The notes: a model not told the origin generated them from the sequence alone. A stretch of 64,000 nt of DNA from Atlantibacter sp. RC6 (GCF_014193285.1 NZ_JACHZE010000011.1:99045-163044), one strand, 5' to 3'. Counted from the stretch's first letter, positions 41,893-52,252 are shown. Numbers and translations are program-made.

Positions 41893-42897
41893 ATGTTGAA
41901 TACGCTGATTGTTGGCGCCAGTGGTTATACCGGCGCAGAGCTCGCGACCTATGTCAATCGCCATCCACATATGAACATAACCGCATTGACGGTCTCAGCG
42001 CAAAGCAATGATGCAGGAAAATTACTCTCCGATTTGCATCCTCAACTGAAAGGCATTGTCGATATGCCGCTGATGCCGATGTCCGATATCAGCGAGTTCA
42101 CCCAGGGCGTTGACGTGGTGTTTCTGGCCACGGCGCATGAAGTGAGTCACGACCTGGCGCCGCAGTTTCTTGAAGCAGGCTGCGTGGTGTTCGATTTATC
42201 CGGCGCGTACCGGGTGAATGATGCGGCGTTTTACGAAAAATTCTACGGGTTCACCCATCAGCATCCGCAACTGCTGGAGCAGGCGGTGTATGGCCTGGCG
42301 GAGTGGAGCCGTGACGCGCTGAAAGAAGCCAGACTGGTTGCAGTGCCAGGTTGCTATCCGACGGCGGCGCAGCTGTCGCTTAAGCCGCTGATCGACCAGG
42401 ATCTGCTGGATTTGGCCCAGTGGCCGGTGATCAACGCCACCAGCGGCGTGAGCGGCGCAGGGCGCAAGGCAGCGATGTCCAACAGCTTCTGCGAAGTGAG
42501 CCTGCAACCTTACGGCGTATTTACTCATCGTCATCAGCCGGAAATCGCGACCCATCTGGGCGCGCAGGTGATTTTTACCCCGCATCTGGGCAACTTCCCG
42601 CGCGGGATTTTAGAGACCATCACCTGTCGTCTGAAACCGGGCGTGACGGCTGAGCAAGTCGCCCAGACCTTCAATGACGCCTACGGCGATAAACCGCTGG
42701 TGCGTCTGTATCAGAAGGGCGTTCCGGCGCTAAAAAATGTGGTGGGCTTGCCGTTCTGCGATATCGGTTTTGCTGTTCAGGGCGAGCATCTGATTGTGGT
42801 GGCCACGGAAGATAACTTGCTGAAAGGCGCTGCGGCGCAGGCGGTGCAGTGTGCCAATATTCGTTTCGGCTTCGCTGAAACTCAGTCACTTATTTAA
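41893..42897 (+). CDS. argC: N-acetyl-gamma-glutamyl-phosphate reductase
   Basis: NADPH enzyme for the third step of arginine synthesis. It has 334 residues. [20 protein letters not shown] is the NADP fold start and the catalytic Cys lies in [15 protein letters not shown]. First gene of the argC-argB-argG-argH order, seven bases before argB. Confidence 0.97.
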   Translation: MLNTLIVGASGYTGAELATYVNRHPHMNITALTVSAQSNDAGKLLSDLHPQLKGIVDMPLMPMSDISEFTQGVDVVFLATAHEVSHDLAPQFLEAGCVVFDLSGAYRVNDAAFYEKFYGFTHQHPQLLEQAVYGLAEWSRDALKEARLVAVPGCYPTAAQLSLKPLIDQDLLDLAQWPVINATSGVSGAGRKAAMSNSFCEVSLQPYGVFTHRHQPEIATHLGAQVIFTPHLGNFPRGILETITCRLKPGVTAEQVAQTFNDAYGDKPLVRLYQKGVPALKNVVGLPFCDIGFAVQGEHLIVVATEDNLLKGAAAQAVQCANIRFGFAETQSLI

Positions 42898-42904
42898 CGG
42901 TGCA

Positions 42905-43681
42905 ATGATGAATCCATTAATTATCAAATTAGGTGGCGTACTGCTGGATAGCGAAGAGGCGCTGGAGCGTCTGTTCACGGCGCTGGTCAATTACCGCGAG
43001 ACCCATGAGCGTCCGCTGGTGATTGTGCACGGCGGCGGCTGCGTGGTGGATGAGCTAATGAAAAAGCTTAACCTGCCGGTGAAAAAGAAAAACGGCCTGC
43101 GCGTCACGCCTGCCGATCAGATCGACATCATCACCGGCGCGCTGGCGGGCAGCGCCAACAAAACGCTGCTGGCCTGGGCGAAGAAACACCAGTTACCAGC
43201 GGTAGGCCTGTATCTTGGCGACGGCGACAGCGTCAAAGTGAGCCAACTGGATGATGAGCTTGGCCACGTCGGCAAAGCGGAACCGGGCTCCGCCAAACTG
43301 ATTACTACCCTGCTGGATGCAGGCTTTATGCCGGTGGTCAGCTCTATCGGCGTAACTGATACGGGCGAACTGATGAACGTCAATGCTGACCAGGCCGCTA
43401 CGGCGCTGGCCGCTACCCTCGGCGCGGATCTGATCCTGCTTTCCGACGTCAGCGGCATTCTGGACGGCAAAGGGCAGCGCATTGCTGAGATGACTGCCGC
43501 AAAAGCCGAACAGCTGATTGCCCAGGGCATCATCACCGATGGTATGGTGGTGAAAGTGAATGCGGCGCTGGATGCGGCGCGCACGCTGGGCCGCCCGGTG
43601 GATATCGCCTCCTGGCGCCATGCCGAGCAGTTACCTTCTTTATTCAATGGGACCGCTATCGGCACCAGAATTCTCGCGTAG
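42905..43681 (+). CDS. argB: Acetylglutamate kinase
   Basis: Phosphorylates N-acetylglutamate. The start [20 protein letters not shown] gives 258 residues. The nucleotide motif KLGG, the HGGG loop in [13 protein letters not shown] and [18 protein letters not shown] are intact. It is the short, arginine-insensitive enterobacterial form. The 18-codon upstream frame overlaps argC and is rejected. Confidence 0.97.
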   Translation: MMNPLIIKLGGVLLDSEEALERLFTALVNYRETHERPLVIVHGGGCVVDELMKKLNLPVKKKNGLRVTPADQIDIITGALAGSANKTLLAWAKKHQLPAVGLYLGDGDSVKVSQLDDELGHVGKAEPGSAKLITTLLDAGFMPVVSSIGVTDTGELMNVNADQAATALAATLGADLILLSDVSGILDGKGQRIAEMTAAKAEQLIAQGIITDGMVVKVNAALDAARTLGRPVDIASWRHAEQLPSLFNGTAIGTRILA

Positions 43682-43753
43682 TCAGCGACATGTTCATTGG
43701 CTGAGGCACACATAAGTCCGCGCCATAATTTAGTTTTTGAAAGGAAAAAGAAA

Positions 43754-44971
43754 ATGCAAAACCACGGCATCAAAAAAGTTGTTCTCGCTTACTCCGGCGG
43801 CCTGGATACCTCCGCGATCATTCCATGGCTGAAAGAAAACTATGAAGGTTGCGAAGTGGTGGCCTGCGTGGTGGATATCGGCCAGGACCGTGACGATCTG
43901 AAAGGCGTTGAGCAAAAAGCCCTGCGCACCGGCGCGAGCGAGTGCTATGTGGTCGATGCGCGTGAAGAGTTCATCAAAGATTATGTGTATCCGGTGCTGC
44001 AAACTGGCGCACTGTACGAAGGCAGCTATCTGCTGGGCACCTCCATGGCGCGCCCGCTGATCGCGAAAGCGCTGGCGGATGTGGCGATTAAAGTCGGCGC
44101 GGATGCGCTGTGCCACGGCGCGACCGGTAAAGGCAACGACCAGGTGCGTTTTGAATCCGCCTGGGCGGCGCTGGTCCCGAACCTGAAAGTGATTGCCCCG
44201 TGGCGTGAGTGGAACCTGCGTTCCCGTGAAGCGCTGCTCGACTACCTGAAAGAGCGCGATATCCCCACCACCGCGACGCTGGAAAAAATCTACAGCCGTG
44301 ATGAGAACGCCTGGCACATCTCTACCGAAGGCGGCGTGCTGGAAAGCCCGTGGAATGCCTCTAACAAAGACTGCTGGGTCTGGACCGTCGATCCGCAGGA
44401 AGCCCCGGACGCGCCTGAGCACGTCACCGTAACTGTTGAGAAAGGCAAAGTGGTTGCCGTAAACGGCGAGTTCCTGAGCCCGTTCCAGTGCCTGGAAGTG
44501 CTGAACAAACTCGGTGCGAAACATGGCGTGGGCCGTATCGATATCGTGGAAAACCGTCTGGTGGGCATTAAATCCCGTGGCTGCTACGAAACCCCGGGGG
44601 GCACCATCATGATGGCGGCGCTGCGCGGCGTTGAGCAGCTGGTGCTGGACCGCGATAGCTTCAAGTGGCGTGAGCAGGTTGGCCTGGAAATGTCTTACGT
44701 GGTGTACGATGGCCGCTGGTTCGCTCCGCTGCGCCAGTCCCTGCAGGCGGCGGCAGAATCGCTGGCTGAAGGCGTCAACGGTGAAGTGGTGCTGCAACTC
44801 TACAAAGGCCAGGTTACGGCGATCCAGAAAAAATCCGCCAACAGCCTCTACAGCGAAGAGTTCGCGACCTTCGGCGAAGACGAAGTGTACGACCACAGCC
44901 ACGCAGGCGGCTTTATCCGTCTGTTCTCGTTGTCTTCACGTATTCGTGCGCTGAACGAGCAGAAGAAATAA
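43754..44971 (+). CDS. argG: Argininosuccinate synthase, short (about 405-residue) type
   Basis: Joins citrulline and aspartate using ATP. It has 405 residues. The pyrophosphatase loop is [20 protein letters not shown], with [13 protein letters not shown] and [19 protein letters not shown] downstream. E. coli ArgG is about 447 residues, belongs to a different subgroup and maps far from this operon. The short form inside the arg operon is the arrangement I recall for Yersinia, Serratia and Vibrio. It lies 72 bp after argB and 200 bp before argH. AAGGA precedes the ATG. Confidence 0.95.
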   Translation: MQNHGIKKVVLAYSGGLDTSAIIPWLKENYEGCEVVACVVDIGQDRDDLKGVEQKALRTGASECYVVDAREEFIKDYVYPVLQTGALYEGSYLLGTSMARPLIAKALADVAIKVGADALCHGATGKGNDQVRFESAWAALVPNLKVIAPWREWNLRSREALLDYLKERDIPTTATLEKIYSRDENAWHISTEGGVLESPWNASNKDCWVWTVDPQEAPDAPEHVTVTVEKGKVVAVNGEFLSPFQCLEVLNKLGAKHGVGRIDIVENRLVGIKSRGCYETPGGTIMMAALRGVEQLVLDRDSFKWREQVGLEMSYVVYDGRWFAPLRQSLQAAAESLAEGVNGEVVLQLYKGQVTAIQKKSANSLYSEEFATFGEDEVYDHSHAGGFIRLFSLSSRIRALNEQKK

Positions 44972-45092
44972 TCAAGCTATTTTGCTTGCCATTCTGAACC
45001 CGGGCAGTGCTCGCGCTCCTCACGTACTCTATGTACGCTCCGGGCGCTGTGCGCTGGCCGTCTCCAGACTGGCTGCGCCAATAACGCTTGAT
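44971..45092. repeat. ERIC-like imperfect palindrome between argG and argH
   Basis: A 122 bp imperfect palindrome begins ATCAAGC at the argG stop and ends GCTTGAT. Its halves match at roughly two positions in three by eye. On the minus strand the centre reads GGAGCGTACATAGAGTACGT, with the same layout as the ERIC/IRU core (GGAGCTTACATAAGTAAGTG), but the flanks differ from standard ERIC. It is transcribed as part of the arg operon and should fold into a long hairpin. Confidence 0.65.
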
Positions 45093-45171
45093 GGTATTTG
45101 TCATGAGTAGTGGGCGGGTAGCGATATCCGCCTTGATTTTATCGACTGGATTAAAATTTACGGAGCGGGTT

Positions 45172-46545
45172 ATGGCACTTTGGGGTGGGCGTTTTACTCA
45201 GGCAGCGGATCAGCGGTTTAAACAGTTCAACGACTCGTTGCGGTTCGATTATCGCCTGGCGGAGCAGGATATTGTGGGCTCCGTCGCCTGGTCTAAAGCG
45301 CTGGTGACCGTGGGCGTTCTCACTGCCGATGAGCAGGTACACCTTGAGCAGGCGCTGCAAACGCTGCTGGAAGAGGTGCAGGCGAACCCGCAACAAATTC
45401 TTGAAAGCGATGCCGAAGATATTCATAGCTGGGTGGAAGGCAAGCTGATCGACAAAGTGGGTCAACTGGGTAAAAAGCTGCACACCGGGCGTAGCCGTAA
45501 CGATCAGGTCGCCACCGACCTGAAGCTGTGGTGCAAGATGACCGTGGGCGAGTTGCTGAACGCGACCCGCGAACTGCAACGCGCGCTGGTGGAAACCGCC
45601 GCCAGTAATCAGGACGCGGTAATGCCCGGCTACACCCATCTCCAGCGCGCCCAGCCGGTGACCTTTGCCCACTGGTGCCTGGCGTATGTTGAGATGCTGG
45701 CTCGCGATGAAAGCCGTTTGCAGGATACCCTGAAGCGTCTGGACGTCAGCCCGCTGGGCTGCGGGGCGCTGGCGGGCACTGCATATGATATCGACCGTGA
45801 ACAACTGGCCGGGTGGTTGGGCTTCGCCTCCGCCACCCGTAACAGCCTGGACAGCGTGTCAGACCGCGACCACGTGCTGGAGCTGCTGTCCGATGCCTCT
45901 ATCGGCATGGTGCACCTTTCCCGTTTTGCTGAAGACCTGATTTTCTTCAACACCGGCGAAGCGGCGTTTGTTGAGTTGTCAGATCGCGTGACCTCGGGTT
46001 CATCCCTGATGCCGCAGAAGAAAAACCCGGATGCGCTGGAGCTGATCCGTGGCAAATGTGGCCGCGTGCAGGGCGCATTAACCGGCATGATGATGACCCT
46101 GAAAGGGTTGCCGCTGGCGTACAACAAAGATATGCAGGAAGACAAAGAAGGGTTGTTCGACGCGCTCGACACCTGGTTTGACTGCCTGCAGATGGCGACC
46201 CTGGTGCTGGACGGTATTCAGGTGAAACGCCCGCGCTGCCAGGAAGCGGCGGAGCAGGGCTACGCTAACGCCACCGAGCTGGCCGATTATCTGGTCGCCA
46301 AAGGCGTACCGTTCCGCGAAGCGCACCATATCGTGGGCGAAACCGTGGTAGAAGCCATTCGCCAGGGCAAAGCGCTGGAAGCCCTGCCACTGGCAGATTT
46401 ACAGAAATTCAGCACCGTGATTGGTGACGATGTGTATCCGATCCTGTCGCTGCAATCTTGTCTTGATAAGCGCTCGGCAAAAGGCGGCGTATCGCCGCAG
46501 CAGGTCGCAACCGCAATTAGCGAAGCGAAGGCGCGTTTAGCGTAA
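45172..46545 (+). CDS. argH: Argininosuccinate lyase
   Basis: Splits argininosuccinate to arginine and fumarate. The start [20 protein letters not shown] gives 457 residues. The fumarase-superfamily signature is [12 protein letters not shown] (about 278-289). [16 protein letters not shown] and [16 protein letters not shown] are also present. CGGAG lies before the ATG. The 28-codon upstream frame is not conserved. Last gene of the arg operon. Confidence 0.97.
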   Translation: MALWGGRFTQAADQRFKQFNDSLRFDYRLAEQDIVGSVAWSKALVTVGVLTADEQVHLEQALQTLLEEVQANPQQILESDAEDIHSWVEGKLIDKVGQLGKKLHTGRSRNDQVATDLKLWCKMTVGELLNATRELQRALVETAASNQDAVMPGYTHLQRAQPVTFAHWCLAYVEMLARDESRLQDTLKRLDVSPLGCGALAGTAYDIDREQLAGWLGFASATRNSLDSVSDRDHVLELLSDASIGMVHLSRFAEDLIFFNTGEAAFVELSDRVTSGSSLMPQKKNPDALELIRGKCGRVQGALTGMMMTLKGLPLAYNKDMQEDKEGLFDALDTWFDCLQMATLVLDGIQVKRPRCQEAAEQGYANATELADYLVAKGVPFREAHHIVGETVVEAIRQGKALEALPLADLQKFSTVIGDDVYPILSLQSCLDKRSAKGGVSPQQVATAISEAKARLA

Positions 46546-46563
46546 TCGCATTTTGCTCCACTC

Positions 46564-46593
46564 GGCCTGGCGTGGTGCCAGGCTTTTTTTTGC
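46564..46593 (+). terminator. Intrinsic terminator of argH (left copy of a duplicated terminator)
   Basis: GCCTGGC and GCCAGGC form a 7 bp stem with a GTGGT loop, followed by eight Ts. An almost identical sequence occurs at 55703-55733. Confidence 0.93.
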
Positions 46594-46607
46594 CCTGACG
46601 CGGAGGA

Positions 46608-47300
46608 TCACTGTCCGTAATAGGCATTCGCGCCGTGTTTTCTCAGGAAGTGTTTATCCAGCAGCGTTTGCTGCATCGCATCGATCTGCGGCTGAAGCTG
46701 TTGGGTGAACAAATTCATATAGGCGATTTCCTCCAACACTACGGCGTTATGTACAGCGTTAGCAGGATCGGTGCCCCAGGCGAAAGGACCGTGGCTGTTG
46801 ACCAGCACCGCAGGGATTTTATCGGGTGAGAGACCGCGCTGCGCAAAGGTTTCGATAATCACGTTGCCGGTTTCATATTCATAACGTCCGTTAATTTCGT
46901 CGTCATGCATCGGGCGCGTGCACGGGATGGCACCATAGAAATAGTCTGCATGGGTAGTGCCTAACGCCATCAGCTCTTTTCCAGCTTGCGACCAGATAGT
47001 GGCATGTCGGGAATGGGTATGCACGATGCCGCCAATAGTCGGGAAAGCGCGATAGAGCGCTAAATGCGTGTCGGTATCCGATGAGGGTTTCTTATTTCCC
47101 TCAACAACTTTGCCGCTTTCTACATCGATCACCACCATATCGTCCACGCTCATATTGTCATATTCCACGCCGGACGGCTTAATTGCGATTATTCCTTTTT
47201 CTCTGTCGATTCCGCTGACATTGCCCCAGGTAAAAGTCACTAGTTTATAGGCAGGTAGGGATAAGTTGGCCTCCAGAACCTTTTGCTTAAGCGTATTCAT
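46608..47300 (-). CDS. L-ribulose-5-phosphate 4-epimerase (AraD/SgbE/UlaF family)
   Basis: Zinc-dependent epimerase of 230 residues converting L-ribulose 5-phosphate to D-xylulose 5-phosphate. Metal histidines lie in [17 protein letters not shown] (about 91-107) and at [11 protein letters not shown] (about 171). [20 protein letters not shown] is the family N-terminus. GGAG precedes the ATG. It is divergent from the regulator gene at 47724 and closes the pathway started by the kinase and 3-epimerase at 53312-55679. Sequence alone does not separate AraD, SgbE and UlaF. Confidence 0.9.
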   Translation of the reverse strand: MNTLKQKVLEANLSLPAYKLVTFTWGNVSGIDREKGIIAIKPSGVEYDNMSVDDMVVIDVESGKVVEGNKKPSSDTDTHLALYRAFPTIGGIVHTHSRHATIWSQAGKELMALGTTHADYFYGAIPCTRPMHDDEINGRYEYETGNVIIETFAQRGLSPDKIPAVLVNSHGPFAWGTDPANAVHNAVVLEEIAYMNLFTQQLQPQIDAMQQTLLDKHFLRKHGANAYYGQ

Positions 47301-47723
47301 CGTTTACTCCAGGCATGTTATTTAAAAGAATTAAGGCGGTACGCATATTAATAATATTCGTCACGGCGCTTTTTATTTAAATTACGCCGAATAACGAAGA
47401 TGTAAAATCCACCACCCCAGATGAAACCTCAACAAACACATAAACGGTCACATTCGGGCATAATCGGGCGCTGTGTCGTTGACCGGAGGTGACCGTTTGA
47501 TTGTTTTCTTGTCCTGAATTGAGATGAAAATCCGGTGATTTTGTGACGTATGACGTTAATCAAGAAGAGCATAAATGTGGTTTGCATGATTTTTTGTGAA
47601 TTAAATCGCGCTAACGGTCGTCTGCTACCTGAGAGAAACAATCCTTGAAATTAATCACTTTAATTTCCAACGGAAACGTTAAATATAGAGTCATGATGAA
47701 TCAGCAATAAATGGACTGATATT
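47301..47723. promoter_or_regulatory. Divergent control region of the sugar cassette, with TGACCG repeats
   Basis: This 423 bp AT-rich gap separates the 4-epimerase gene from the DeoR-type gene. AAACGGTCAC at 47442-47451 is repeated inverted as GTGACCGTTT at 47489-47498. A third TGACCG at 47480-47485 lies exactly 10 bp before the one at 47490-47495, on the same helix face. These are candidate operators for the adjacent regulator. No ORF in the gap looks real. Confidence 0.5.
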
Positions 47724-48533
47724 ATGTTGCAGGCAGAGCGTTACAAAATGATTTGCGCCCACGTTCAAAAGCAGGGTGCGGTGCGGGTAACTGAACTGTC
47801 GCAATTATGTCAGGTATCGCTGGAAACCATTCGCCGGGACTTAAGGGTATTAGAACGGAATAAGCGTTTGACCCGCAGCTTTGGCGGCGCGGTTTCCCTG
47901 GATGCGCCAGAAGCGACGGCGGCGGCAATAGAAGATAAGGCCTGGCAGGCAAACAGCGTGGACCGTGCCGAATCATTTCGCAAGCGTACTGAGGAACATC
48001 CTGATATTAAAACCAAAATCGCCAAGGCCGCACTGCAGTTTATTCATCCCGGCGATTGCATCCTGATGGATAACAGCAGTACCTGCTGGTTTCTGGCCCG
48101 GCAGATACCGGATATTGATGTGACCGTGGTGACCAATTCGCTACGCATTATTCAGGCCCTGGCCTGCCGGGATAAAGTCCGCATAATTGGTATAGGTGGT
48201 GAATATTCCGAGCGTCATGACGATTTCCATGGCCCGGTTGCCGAGAGCGCCATCCGAAATTTTCAAATTAATAGCTTTTTCTTTTCCTGCCAGGGATTAA
48301 ATCTGGAAAATGGTATACGCGATGGCAGTGAAATAAATGCCCGGTTAAAACAGGTGATGCTTCAGGTATCCGGGCAAAAAATCCTGTTGGTGGATTCCAG
48401 CAAATTCGACCAGTATGCCTTCAGTAAAATATGTATGCTGGATGAAATAGATATTATGGTTACTAATCGCTGTATCGATCAGCGCTACCGTAATCAATAT
48501 CCGCAATTAAATGTGGTGGAAGTCGATAAGTAA
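47724..48533 (+). CDS. DeoR/GlpR-family transcriptional regulator
   Basis: A 269-residue regulator. The DeoR helix-turn-helix is RVTELSQLCQVSLETIRRDL (about 20-39), with RSFGGAVSL just after, as in family members. The C-terminal sugar-phosphate-binding domain has DCILMDNSSTCWFLARQI and VVTNSLRIIQAL. Members usually repress an adjacent sugar operon and are induced by a phosphorylated intermediate. Here a pentulose phosphate is the natural guess. Confidence 0.9.
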   Translation: MLQAERYKMICAHVQKQGAVRVTELSQLCQVSLETIRRDLRVLERNKRLTRSFGGAVSLDAPEATAAAIEDKAWQANSVDRAESFRKRTEEHPDIKTKIAKAALQFIHPGDCILMDNSSTCWFLARQIPDIDVTVVTNSLRIIQALACRDKVRIIGIGGEYSERHDDFHGPVAESAIRNFQINSFFFSCQGLNLENGIRDGSEINARLKQVMLQVSGQKILLVDSSKFDQYAFSKICMLDEIDIMVTNRCIDQRYRNQYPQLNVVEVDK

Positions 48534-48549
48534 TACCCGTGAGAGGTTA

Positions 48550-48564
48550 TCTGAATAATTCAGA
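48550..48564. promoter_or_regulatory. 15 bp palindrome upstream of the binding-protein gene
   Basis: TCTGAATAATTCAGA is perfectly symmetric about a central A. It lies between the regulator gene and the ABC operon, 116 bp before the latter's first start. It may be an operator, or simply the base of a hairpin near the regulator's 3' end. Confidence 0.3.
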
Positions 48565-48680
48565 CTCCTCGCCTGATTATTTAGCCAATGCCAGAGAAAA
48601 GTCGAAATAAATAAAAAGTCAGGCCGATTATTTTTATCGGGTTTCCCTGACGTGTGATGCTATTTCTTAAGGAAATTACG

Positions 48681-49685
48681 ATGAAAAAATTACTCTTACC
48701 CTGCCTGATTACTGCCGTATTGTCATCAACCGCCGCATGGGCGGAGCAAACCGTCACGCCGCAAAAAGCCAATAAGCCTTTTACTATGGGGGTAGTGGTC
48801 AAAGTCGGTGGTATTCCGTGGTTTAACGTTATGGAGCAAGGCATTAAAGAAGAGGGGAAAGCGCTGGGCGTAAACGCCTGGCAGGTTGGCCCGACCACCG
48901 CAGACCCGGCTGAGCAGGTGCGCGCCATTGAAGATCTTATTGCTAAAAAAGTCGATGTGATCGGCGTAGTGCCAAACGATGCGAAAGTGCTGGAACCGGT
49001 GCTTAAACGCGCGCAGGAAGCGGGCATTAAGGTCATTACCCATGAATCGCCGAATCAGGCTAATGCGGACTGGGATTTTGAGTTACTGAACACCCAAACT
49101 ATGGGCGCCAATCATATGAAAGATATGGCGAAGTGTATGGGCGAAGAGGGCAAGTATGCCATGTTTGTCGGCAGCCTGACGGTCCCGCTGGTTAATGACT
49201 GGGCCGACGCGGCGATTGCTTATCAAAAAGCGCACTACCCGAAAATGACCCTGGTGGAAGATCGCTTTGGCGTGGCGGAATCGGTAGATGATTCAATGCG
49301 TACCGCCAATGACCTGATGTCTAAATATAAAGATCTCAAAGGCATTATGTCATTTGGTTCGCAGGGCCCGATCGGCGCAGGCCGCGCGATTGATAAGCGT
49401 AAGAAAAACGATGCGATTTGCGTGTTTGGCACCTTCACACCGGGTCAGGGCATTAAATTACTGGAAAAAGGCGCGATTGACGGCGGCTATATTTCTAACC
49501 CGATGATCGCCGGTAAAGTTTTTGTCCAGGTCGCCACGGCGATGATGAATGGCGAGCCGATTAAAGACGGTGTAAAAATCGGCGATATGGGCGAAATCAA
49601 AGTCCAGAACAACACCATCCTGAGCGATAACCCCGAAAAGCTCGATCTTGAAAACACCCAGCGTTTAGTGAAGTTAGGTTTGTAA
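48681..49685 (+). CDS. Sugar ABC transporter periplasmic-binding protein (LsrB/RhaS-like)
   Basis: A 334-residue exported binding protein. The signal peptide MKKLLLPCLITAVLSSTAAWA is followed by a type I periplasmic-binding fold. Similar regions are VVVKVGGIPWFNVMEQGIKE, KKVDVIGVVPNDAKVLEPVL and ITHESPNQANADWDFELL. Overall it resembles LsrB and rhamnose-binding proteins. The AI-2-contacting residues known for LsrB are not evident, so an AI-2 role is not supported. AAGGA precedes this ATG; nine upstream codons are dropped. First gene of a six-gene plus-strand run. Confidence 0.87.
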   Translation: MKKLLLPCLITAVLSSTAAWAEQTVTPQKANKPFTMGVVVKVGGIPWFNVMEQGIKEEGKALGVNAWQVGPTTADPAEQVRAIEDLIAKKVDVIGVVPNDAKVLEPVLKRAQEAGIKVITHESPNQANADWDFELLNTQTMGANHMKDMAKCMGEEGKYAMFVGSLTVPLVNDWADAAIAYQKAHYPKMTLVEDRFGVAESVDDSMRTANDLMSKYKDLKGIMSFGSQGPIGAGRAIDKRKKNDAICVFGTFTPGQGIKLLEKGAIDGGYISNPMIAGKVFVQVATAMMNGEPIKDGVKIGDMGEIKVQNNTILSDNPEKLDLENTQRLVKLGL

Positions 49686-49700
49686 TTTTGGGTCGCATCA

Positions 49701-49721
49701 CCGGGCCGCAAACCGGCCCGG
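49701..49721 (+). other. GC-rich stem-loop between binding-protein and ATPase genes
   Basis: CCGGGCCG and CGGCCCGG pair perfectly around a five-base loop. The following sequence has few Ts (CCTTTGG). Such hairpins after a binding-protein gene usually protect the upstream mRNA and lower downstream expression, giving excess binding protein. Confidence 0.65.
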
Positions 49722-49749
49722 AAATCCTTTGGTCGTTTTCAGGAATAGC

Positions 49750-51267
49750 ATGATGCCGCATATTGCAGAGCGAAATGCCGGTGAGCCGTTGGTGACGTTT
49801 AAGTCGCTAACCAAAAGTTTTGGCGGTCATCGGGCGTTAAAAAATATTGATCTCACGCTAAATAAAGGCGAGGTCCACTGTCTGGCCGGTGCGAACGGCT
49901 GTGGTAAAAGCACGCTGATAAAAACCCTGTGCGGTGTGTATATCCCGGATGCCGGCAGCGAAATTATTATTGATGATAAATCCTGGCCCAGGCTCTCGCC
50001 GGATAAAGCCCGTGAATTAGGGATTCAGGTTATTTATCAGGATCTGTCGTTATTCCCTAACCTGACGGTCGCGGAAAATATCGCCTTCGAAGAAAATCTC
50101 AAGGGCTATTTCGGCTGGCATCACAAAGCCCGCCTGAAGGCACTGGCGTTAAAAATTATCCGCGAATTAAATTTCACCCTCGATCCGGATGCGCGGGTTC
50201 AGCATTTGCCGATTGCCCAACGCCAGCAGGTGGCGATTTGCCGCGCTCTGGTGGCCGACGCCCGGCTGGTGATTATGGATGAGCCCACGGCGTCACTGAC
50301 GCGTACCGAAGTAAACCAGTTGCTGCGCACGGTGAATTATCTGCGCGATAAAAATATCACCGTGGTGTTTGTCAGCCATCGTCTGGACGAAGTTAAAGAG
50401 ATCTCCGACCGTATTACCGTCATCCGCGATGGCGAAATTATTGGCACATGGGCGGCAAGTTTATTAACGCCATCGCGGATCACCGAACTGATGACCGGCA
50501 GAACGATCGTTCATCAGAAAAAGCTGCCAAACAGCGTGGAAGGCAAAGTGGTGCTGGAGCTGAATAATCTCAGCCGGAAGGGACAGTTTGAGGATATTTC
50601 CCTGAAGCTTCACCAGGGAGAAGTGCTGGGGCTGTGCGGATTATTAGGCTCGGGGCGAACAGAGCTGGCGTTAAGTCTTTTCGGCATTACCCATCCGGAT
50701 AGCGGCGATATCTATCTGGAAGGAAAAAAAGTCATCATCAAAGACAATACCGAGGCCGCGAAACTGGGCATCGCCTATGTCTCTGAAGACCGCCTGACCC
50801 TGGGCGCGGTATTGCCGCAGTCGGTTAGCGACAATATGGTGCTGTCCATTCTTCACCGGCTGAAAACCCCCTGGCATGTGATTGACGAAAAACGTCAAGC
50901 CGCCCTCGTTCAGGAGTGGATCCAGGATCTGGATATTAAAGTCGCCAACCCTGATAACCCGCTCTCGACGCTGTCCGGGGGCAACCAGCAAAAAGTGGTG
51001 CTGGCGAAGTGGATTTTGACCCGCCCCAAAGTTTTGATTCTCGATGCGCCGACCGTCGGCGTCGATATTGGCGCTAAAGACAGTATTTATCAGCTTATCC
51101 ACCGTCTTTCCGGCGTCGGTATTTCCGTATTGCTGATTACCGATGAAGCCCCAGAGGCGTATTACAACTGCGATCGTATTTTCCATATGCAGCGCGGGAA
51201 AATTATTAACGAGCTGTTGCCCGCGGACTATACCGAACAACAGCTGGCGGAGGTGATTAATGGCTAA
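49750..51267 (+). CDS. Sugar ABC transporter ATP-binding protein, tandem ATPase domains
   Basis: A 505-residue CUT2-class ATPase (RbsA/XylG/LsrA type). The first domain has Walker A GANGCGKSTL and Walker B LVIMDEPTASL. The second has a degenerate Walker A, GLLGSGRTEL, with signature LSGGNQQKVVLAKW. This asymmetry is usual for the class. The ATG at 49750 has AGGA upstream; a TTG seven codons earlier is less likely. It overlaps the next gene by 8 bp. Confidence 0.92.
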   Translation: MMPHIAERNAGEPLVTFKSLTKSFGGHRALKNIDLTLNKGEVHCLAGANGCGKSTLIKTLCGVYIPDAGSEIIIDDKSWPRLSPDKARELGIQVIYQDLSLFPNLTVAENIAFEENLKGYFGWHHKARLKALALKIIRELNFTLDPDARVQHLPIAQRQQVAICRALVADARLVIMDEPTASLTRTEVNQLLRTVNYLRDKNITVVFVSHRLDEVKEISDRITVIRDGEIIGTWAASLLTPSRITELMTGRTIVHQKKLPNSVEGKVVLELNNLSRKGQFEDISLKLHQGEVLGLCGLLGSGRTELALSLFGITHPDSGDIYLEGKKVIIKDNTEAAKLGIAYVSEDRLTLGAVLPQSVSDNMVLSILHRLKTPWHVIDEKRQAALVQEWIQDLDIKVANPDNPLSTLSGGNQQKVVLAKWILTRPKVLILDAPTVGVDIGAKDSIYQLIHRLSGVGISVLLITDEAPEAYYNCDRIFHMQRGKIINELLPADYTEQQLAEVING

Positions 51268-52252
51268 TCTATTGCAGCTCCGGTTTCCGCGGTCGGTTGA
51301 AGGCTGGCTGGGCTGGGTCATCGTTCTGATGCTGGCGTTTTTTTCCCTGATGAGTGATGAGTTTCTGTCGATCCAGAATTTGCTCGATCTCACCGAAAGC
51401 TACGCGGTGACGGGCATTTTCGCCCTCGGCCTGTTTGTGGTGCTGGTCACCGGGGGGATTGATATTTCCTTCGCCGCCGTGGCGTCGGTGGTTCAGTACG
51501 TGGTGGCGTCGCTGTTGCTAAGCGGGACCCTTACCAGTCCACTGCTGTGCCTGGGTTTTGCTGTCGTGCTGGGCATCGTGTTTGGGCTGATTAACGCGAT
51601 CCTGATTTATTACCTCAATGTGGTTTCCATCATCATCACCATCAGTATGCAGTCTCTGTTATTCGGCATGCTGATGTGGCTGACCAATGGCCACAGCATC
51701 TATGACCTGCCGGACTGGTGGATCACCCAGCGCTCGCTGTTTAGCTTTGGATTTGAAGGAGAAACCTACCAGGTGGGGTTGCCGTTGGGGGTGATGTTGG
51801 CGATGGCCTGTTTCACCTGGATGGTGATGAATAAAACCCACATTGGCCGCCAGCTGTATGCGGTAGGCGGAAGTACTGAGTCGGCGCGGCGTATCGGCAT
51901 CCGGGTCTCGCTGATTTATCTCTTTGCCTACGGCTACCTGGGCGCCGCCGCCGCCATCGGCGGGATGTTGCAGGCTTATCGTATGAGCGAAGTGGTGCCT
52001 AATGCGCTGGTGGGCGGGGAACTGGACGTACTGGCCGCAGCGGTATTAGGCGGCGCCAGCTTGTCAGGTGGACGCGGCTCGGTGATCGGCACGCTGATGG
52101 GAGTCTTTCTGATCGGCATCCTCAAAAACGGCCTTAATCTGATCGGCGTTTCCAGCTACTTCGTCAACATTGTCATCGGCGTCGTGATCGTCTCGGCTAT
52201 CTGCGTCACTCACTACAAAAAACGTAAAGAAACGGACGTTGGATTCGTCTGA
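51260..52252 (+). CDS. Sugar ABC transporter permease, first
   Basis: A 330-residue RbsC/LsrC-type inner-membrane protein with about 8-10 hydrophobic segments. LVTGGIDISFAAVASV near residue 75 and AAAVLGGASLSGGRGSVIGT near 260 are the conserved BPD_transp_2 motifs. It forms a heteromeric channel with the next permease. Confidence 0.9.
   Translation: MANLLQLRFPRSVEGWLGWVIVLMLAFFSLMSDEFLSIQNLLDLTESYAVTGIFALGLFVVLVTGGIDISFAAVASVVQYVVASLLLSGTLTSPLLCLGFAVVLGIVFGLINAILIYYLNVVSIIITISMQSLLFGMLMWLTNGHSIYDLPDWWITQRSLFSFGFEGETYQVGLPLGVMLAMACFTWMVMNKTHIGRQLYAVGGSTESARRIGIRVSLIYLFAYGYLGAAAAIGGMLQAYRMSEVVPNALVGGELDVLAAAVLGGASLSGGRGSVIGTLMGVFLIGILKNGLNLIGVSSYFVNIVIGVVIVSAICVTHYKKRKETDVGFV

Noticed and set aside
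43730..44902. 390-codon minus-strand frame opposite argG
   Set aside because: Shadow of argG; composition is a mirror of the coding strand and no motif is recognisable.
48681..52252. Autoinducer-2 (Lsr) transporter identity for the cassette ABC genes
   Set aside because: The fold resembles LsrB/LsrA, but no lsrK, lsrF or lsrG-like genes are present and AI-2 contact residues are not evident. The linked enzymes are pentulose-phosphate enzymes.
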